From positions 62,001 through 126,000 of the forward strand of contig NZ_JAMXBE010000010.1 of the NCBI RefSeq assembly GCF_024704835.1: a stretch of 64,000 bases of DNA. Direction: 5' to 3'. This stretch comes from Parapedobacter tibetensis. Its GTDB lineage: Bacteria; Bacteroidota; Bacteroidia; Sphingobacteriales; Sphingobacteriaceae. The notes beneath the pieces were generated by a model. It did not search any database. It saw only the letters and a list, made by a program, of their open reading frames with translations, and was not told the origin of the DNA. This document shows, in pieces, positions 60,795 to 64,000 of this stretch (position 1 is its first letter; each line of letters opens with the position of its first letter). The translations under genes were made by a program, and so were the position numbers.

Positions 60795-63614
60795 ATGAAC
60801 ACCCAACAAATGGACATGTCAATGAAATATTTATATAAGAGTTTGGTGGTACTTGCTTCGCTTGGGTACGCTGCATGGCCAGCCTACGGTCAGGCAGAAC
60901 AGGATAGTTTATCCATGAATGCGCTGAAAGACAGTGTGATTGCTGCCACTACGCAGGTGCGGATACCCGTTCAAAGTGATGCGGTTTCCTTTGCCGAGGT
61001 ATTGGCTGGCAATGCAAAGATCCATGTAACGGAATCTGGAGTGGTCGGTTCGGCGCCCCAATTGATGATCAGGGGTATACACAGCGTCAATTTAAATGTG
61101 ACCCCGCAAGTGTTCATAGATGGGATATCCGTACGATACAATAGGGACCTGCCGTCTTTTCTATCGGTATTTGAGCCAACGCGCTTCGGTTTTATCAATC
61201 CACACGACATCGGAGCAATCTATATCGCCAATGGCGGAAAAGAATTGTCGGAAATCGGAGGGAGAGGCGCAAACGGAGCGATTTACCTGACCACGGATCG
61301 GGGCGAGTTCGGCGGTACCCAGATCGATTTCACCGCCAACTATGGATTGTCAGACGCAACGTATCAGGTGAGCCGTATGGGAGCTGATGGGTTTAAACGG
61401 TATCTACGGGAAGTGATGGAAGAAAACGGGGTTTCTAGTAGTGAATTGGCGAGTAACCCCATATTTGACCCTGCCTTGCCGCAATATGCGTATCAAACGG
61501 ATTGGGTAGATATGATTACAAGAAGGGCCTCCTTCAGCGACTATCATCTGAAATTAAAGGGCGGCGACGCCGATGCCAACTACTTATTCAGTGTGGGGTA
61601 TACCGATAAGGAGGGCACACTGATCGGTACCGATATGCAGCGCATCAGCATGCGTTTCAATCTAGACTATCAGCTTTCACAGAAGTTTAAAATCACAAAC
61701 AACTTGGCTTATGCCAATACAACGGCAGGCTATCTTGAACAAGGAAGCAACTGGGATGTGCATCCCATTTATACCGCTGCGACCAAGGCGCCTTTTATGG
61801 GACGCTACGCATACAATGACGAAAACCAGCTGACCGACTTGCTGGCGGATGTAGACGTGCTGGGTAAAAGCAATCCCTGGGCATTAGTAAACAATATGGC
61901 TAATGACAATGAGGAAAACCGGGTAGACGGTTCCATCAGCGCAACATGGCAAGCAGGTGAGCGCACGTCGTTGACCTCGGTCATGGCGGTGAATTATTTC
62001 AACCTGAAAGAGAAGCAATATCGGCCTGCGCTAGGTATCGTGAACGATCGGCACCGTATTCGTCAGAACGCACAACGGTCTTCCAGCGAATTTACGTTGC
62101 TGTGGAACTCCCATTTGGATCAGAACGGTGTATTGAGCGATTGGGCAAGTTATAAAGGACGTGTGGGTGCTTGGGTGGAACTATTTGAGGAGAAGACGGT
62201 TTATGCCCGAAAGATCAATGCCGGCACAGATGATTACGAAACGCTGGAGCAAGGGACGGCGGATAGTGCTTCTAACACCAAGTTCCAGTCGAACCTGATG
62301 CGGATTTACGCTAGTGGCGACATCCGCGTGTTGGACAGGGCAACCTTCTCGGCCAATGTGAGCTTGGAAGGTTCATCCAATTTCGGGTCCAAAGGACGAT
62401 GGAATGTTTATCCCGGGGTAAGCGCGGCGGTAGATTTGCTACAACCGAATAACCGGCATCAAATGCAGTTACGCGCATCCTGGGGGCTTAGCGGCAATCA
62501 TGACGTCCGCGGTTTTTATCATTATAACCTGTATTATCCCGTTGGATACTTCGGATACGGCGGGGCTTACTTAGGAAATGTTGCTAACACGGACATCGGT
62601 CCGGAGATCACCAATACCGCAGACGGCGGCCTGGCGGTCGCGCTGTTTGGAAATCGGGCCACCGTGGATCTGGGTTACTACTACAAACGGACACATGACC
62701 TCATTACCTCCAAGGCCGTTCCCATCGAAATCGGATTGGGCCCCCAATTTGAAAACCGGGGCGTGATGTATTCCCACGGGCTGGAACTGGCCTTGAATGT
62801 AAATCTTCTTCGTAACACCGATCGGTTTTCTTGGTCAGTCTTTGGCAACCTGTCGACACTGAATACCCGCTTGGAGTCTTTGGGCAACGGGGAGGTCATC
62901 AGGACACTCGGAAATGTCGATGGGGTGGCATTGGCTGGTGAGCAGATGGGTAGTTTTTATGGGTATCGCGTGCTCGGTGTATTTGGTTCAGAAGAAGATG
63001 TTTACCTGCGTAAAGCCGATGGCACCAACTATAGGCCCGGCGACTATATCATAGACGATGTAAACGGGGATTCGAAGATCAATGAATTGGATAGGCAGGT
63101 AATTGGTTCAGCATTGCCGACGCTCTTCGGCGGTTTTGGTACGACGGTCGGATGGGGACGGCTATCCATGAGCACGCAATTTGCCTATTCGTACGGACAG
63201 GAGATCTACAACAGCTTTAATCAACGCATGCAACTGATGAGCGATTATTCCAACCAATCCCCAGCCGTTGCAGGCCGATGGAAATCGGTCACCGAACAAG
63301 GTGACGGGCTGAGCAGGGCCGCCTTCGGTGATCCCTCTTTCAATGGCATCGCATCCGATATGTGGGTGGAGGACGGTGGATACCTGCGGTTGAAATACGT
63401 GACCGTGAGCTATGCGATCAACACCGAAACGCACCTGCGGTTTCTACGCGGGGTTAAGCTGTTCGTAACGGGCGAAAATTTGCTGACCATCTCCAATTAC
63501 AGTGGCATGGACCCGGAAGTGGTATCATACAGCGATCCGCTAATGAGGGGGATTGATTTTGGTGCATCGCCACTGCCCAAGACATTCGTGGTGGGTGTTA
63601 AATTATCCCTTTAA
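60795..63614 (+). CDS. SusC-like TonB-linked outer membrane protein without the N-terminal CarboxypepD-like domain (locus 4)
   Basis: Up to 939 residues. The start is 1 bp after the previous stop, but Met10 at 60822 (MKYLYKSLVVLASLGYAAWPAYGQA) gives the cleaner signal peptide. After the signal there is only a short linker (about 40 residues) before the plug (VTESGVVGSAPQLMIRGIHSVNLNVTPQVFIDGISV, ISEIGGRGANGAIYLTTDRGEFG-type end), so the roughly 80-residue CarboxypepD_reg-like domain of the other three SusC proteins is missing. The barrel is complete and ends KTFVVGVKLSL. It may interact with TonB differently or depend on the co-encoded SusC at 54556. The partner SusD starts 18 bp downstream. 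Confidence 0.9.
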   Translation: MNTQQMDMSMKYLYKSLVVLASLGYAAWPAYGQAEQDSLSMNALKDSVIAATTQVRIPVQSDAVSFAEVLAGNAKIHVTESGVVGSAPQLMIRGIHSVNLNVTPQVFIDGISVRYNRDLPSFLSVFEPTRFGFINPHDIGAIYIANGGKELSEIGGRGANGAIYLTTDRGEFGGTQIDFTANYGLSDATYQVSRMGADGFKRYLREVMEENGVSSSELASNPIFDPALPQYAYQTDWVDMITRRASFSDYHLKLKGGDADANYLFSVGYTDKEGTLIGTDMQRISMRFNLDYQLSQKFKITNNLAYANTTAGYLEQGSNWDVHPIYTAATKAPFMGRYAYNDENQLTDLLADVDVLGKSNPWALVNNMANDNEENRVDGSISATWQAGERTSLTSVMAVNYFNLKEKQYRPALGIVNDRHRIRQNAQRSSSEFTLLWNSHLDQNGVLSDWASYKGRVGAWVELFEEKTVYARKINAGTDDYETLEQGTADSASNTKFQSNLMRIYASGDIRVLDRATFSANVSLEGSSNFGSKGRWNVYPGVSAAVDLLQPNNRHQMQLRASWGLSGNHDVRGFYHYNLYYPVGYFGYGGAYLGNVANTDIGPEITNTADGGLAVALFGNRATVDLGYYYKRTHDLITSKAVPIEIGLGPQFENRGVMYSHGLELALNVNLLRNTDRFSWSVFGNLSTLNTRLESLGNGEVIRTLGNVDGVALAGEQMGSFYGYRVLGVFGSEEDVYLRKADGTNYRPGDYIIDDVNGDSKINELDRQVIGSALPTLFGGFGTTVGWGRLSMSTQFAYSYGQEIYNSFNQRMQLMSDYSNQSPAVAGRWKSVTEQGDGLSRAAFGDPSFNGIASDMWVEDGGYLRLKYVTVSYAINTETHLRFLRGVKLFVTGENLLTISNYSGMDPEVVSYSDPLMRGIDFGASPLPKTFVVGVKLSL

Positions 63615-63632
63615 CCTTAGATTAATGTTAGC

Positions 63633-64000
63633 ATGAAATCAATTATGAAGAAATTAATGTGGATTGGCTTTATTGCATTAGCTGGATGCACTGACTTTTT
63701 TGAGGTCACCCCCTACAATGCGGTAAAGGAAGATGAGTTTTATAAAAACCGGGAGGACCTGAACGCCGCTGCCATCGGAATGTATCAGTCCTTAACAAAA
63801 GAAGTGCATAAGTTCTTGCTATGGGGTGACGCCCGTGCAGATATGGTTACAACGGGGCAACCTGAGCCCGATCCCTATGTCAACGAGTTTGTGTTGAATA
63901 ATGTCACGGTGAATAACCCACATACCGATTATTCGGGTATTTATCGGACCATCGCCCGCTGTAACCGCCAGCTGGAGCGAGTGTATGACGTGATGGCGGT
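63633..64000 (+). CDS. SusD/RagB-type surface lipoprotein (locus 4), cut by window end
   Basis: Open from ATG 63633 to the window edge (122 codons). MKSIMKKLMWIGFIALAGC gives a lipobox (LAGC, Cys19). It continues with DFFEVTPYNAVKEDEFYKNREDLNAAAIGMYQSL, the standard SusD N-terminal region, and YSGIYRTIARCNRQLERV, the helix that introduces the TPR-like core. It pairs with the SusC-like gene just upstream. No claim can be made about its C-terminal half. Confidence 0.9.
   Translation, partial: MKSIMKKLMWIGFIALAGCTDFFEVTPYNAVKEDEFYKNREDLNAAAIGMYQSLTKEVHKFLLWGDARADMVTTGQPEPDPYVNEFVLNNVTVNNPHTDYSGIYRTIARCNRQLERVYDVMA

Noticed and set aside
1-64000. tRNA, rRNA, transposase, phage or CRISPR features
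   Set aside because: None was recognised on either strand; the broken genes near 40-41 kb have no transposase or terminal repeats around them.

Overview
The window looks like chromosome of a Bacteroidota bacterium, probably a fairly GC-rich member of the Sphingobacteriaceae (Parapedobacter-like; this placement is inference). The grounds are four SusC/SusD-type pairs, many Bacteroidota lipoproteins, promoters of the TTTG / TAnnTTTG type instead of sigma-70 boxes, and few Shine-Dalgarno sequences. No tRNA, rRNA, CRISPR array or insertion sequence was seen. Almost every gene is on the + strand.

Layout. (1) 1-766, minus strand: a VOC-family protein (cut by the window edge) behind an HxlR-type regulator. 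(2) 1145-2699: two tandem paralogous FadR-type GntR regulators. (3) 2914-18276: first glycan locus, with a BNR-repeat lipoprotein, SusC/SusD, two small unknown proteins, a sodium/solute symporter, a kelch propeller (N-acetylneuraminate epimerase/mutarotase-like) fused to a second symporter, an FAD-dependent oxidoreductase, a GH33-like sialidase and a sulfatase. (4) 18450-26072: second SusC/SusD pair with two DUF5000-type surface lipoproteins. (5) 26115-44058: a different kind of block, with an O-antigen-ligase/TPR protein, an RND efflux operon (adaptor, two permeases, TolC), a LytTR regulator, a small cysteine-rich NVEALA-like secreted peptide, a six-bladed propeller lipoprotein, a thioredoxin-like/DUF1573 lipoprotein, a patch of decayed gene pieces, and a large alpha/beta-hydrolase lipoprotein with Cys at the nucleophile position. 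(6) 44325-52550: BNR protein, two coupled sulfatases, PKD/LamG lipoprotein and a complete GH33 sialidase. (7) 52593-64000: two fasciclin lipoproteins interleaved with two more SusC/SusD pairs; the last SusD is cut by the window end.

How it may work together. Blocks 3, 4, 6 and 7 look like one large polysaccharide-utilisation region for sulfated glycans carrying sialic acid or a related nonulosonic acid. Surface sulfatases and sialidases trim the glycan, SusCD import fragments, the periplasmic epimerase-like propeller handles the free sugar acid, and symporters take it into the cytoplasm. No cytoplasmic sialate lyase or GlcNAc-6-P genes lie in the window, so the substrate is inferred.

The most notable find is a shared regulatory module. 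Five promoters (before 2914, 18450, 44325, 46234 and 49342) have the same architecture: TTTG, 19-21 bp, TATAtTTg, 5-6 bp, then an ATGT-N3-ACAT operator lying on the predicted transcription start. A related site precedes the first GntR gene. This points to a local regulon run by the paired FadR-type regulators. A second notable theme is the NVEALA-like peptide block, which carries decayed second and third copies of its O-antigen-ligase gene and a stray propeller fragment.
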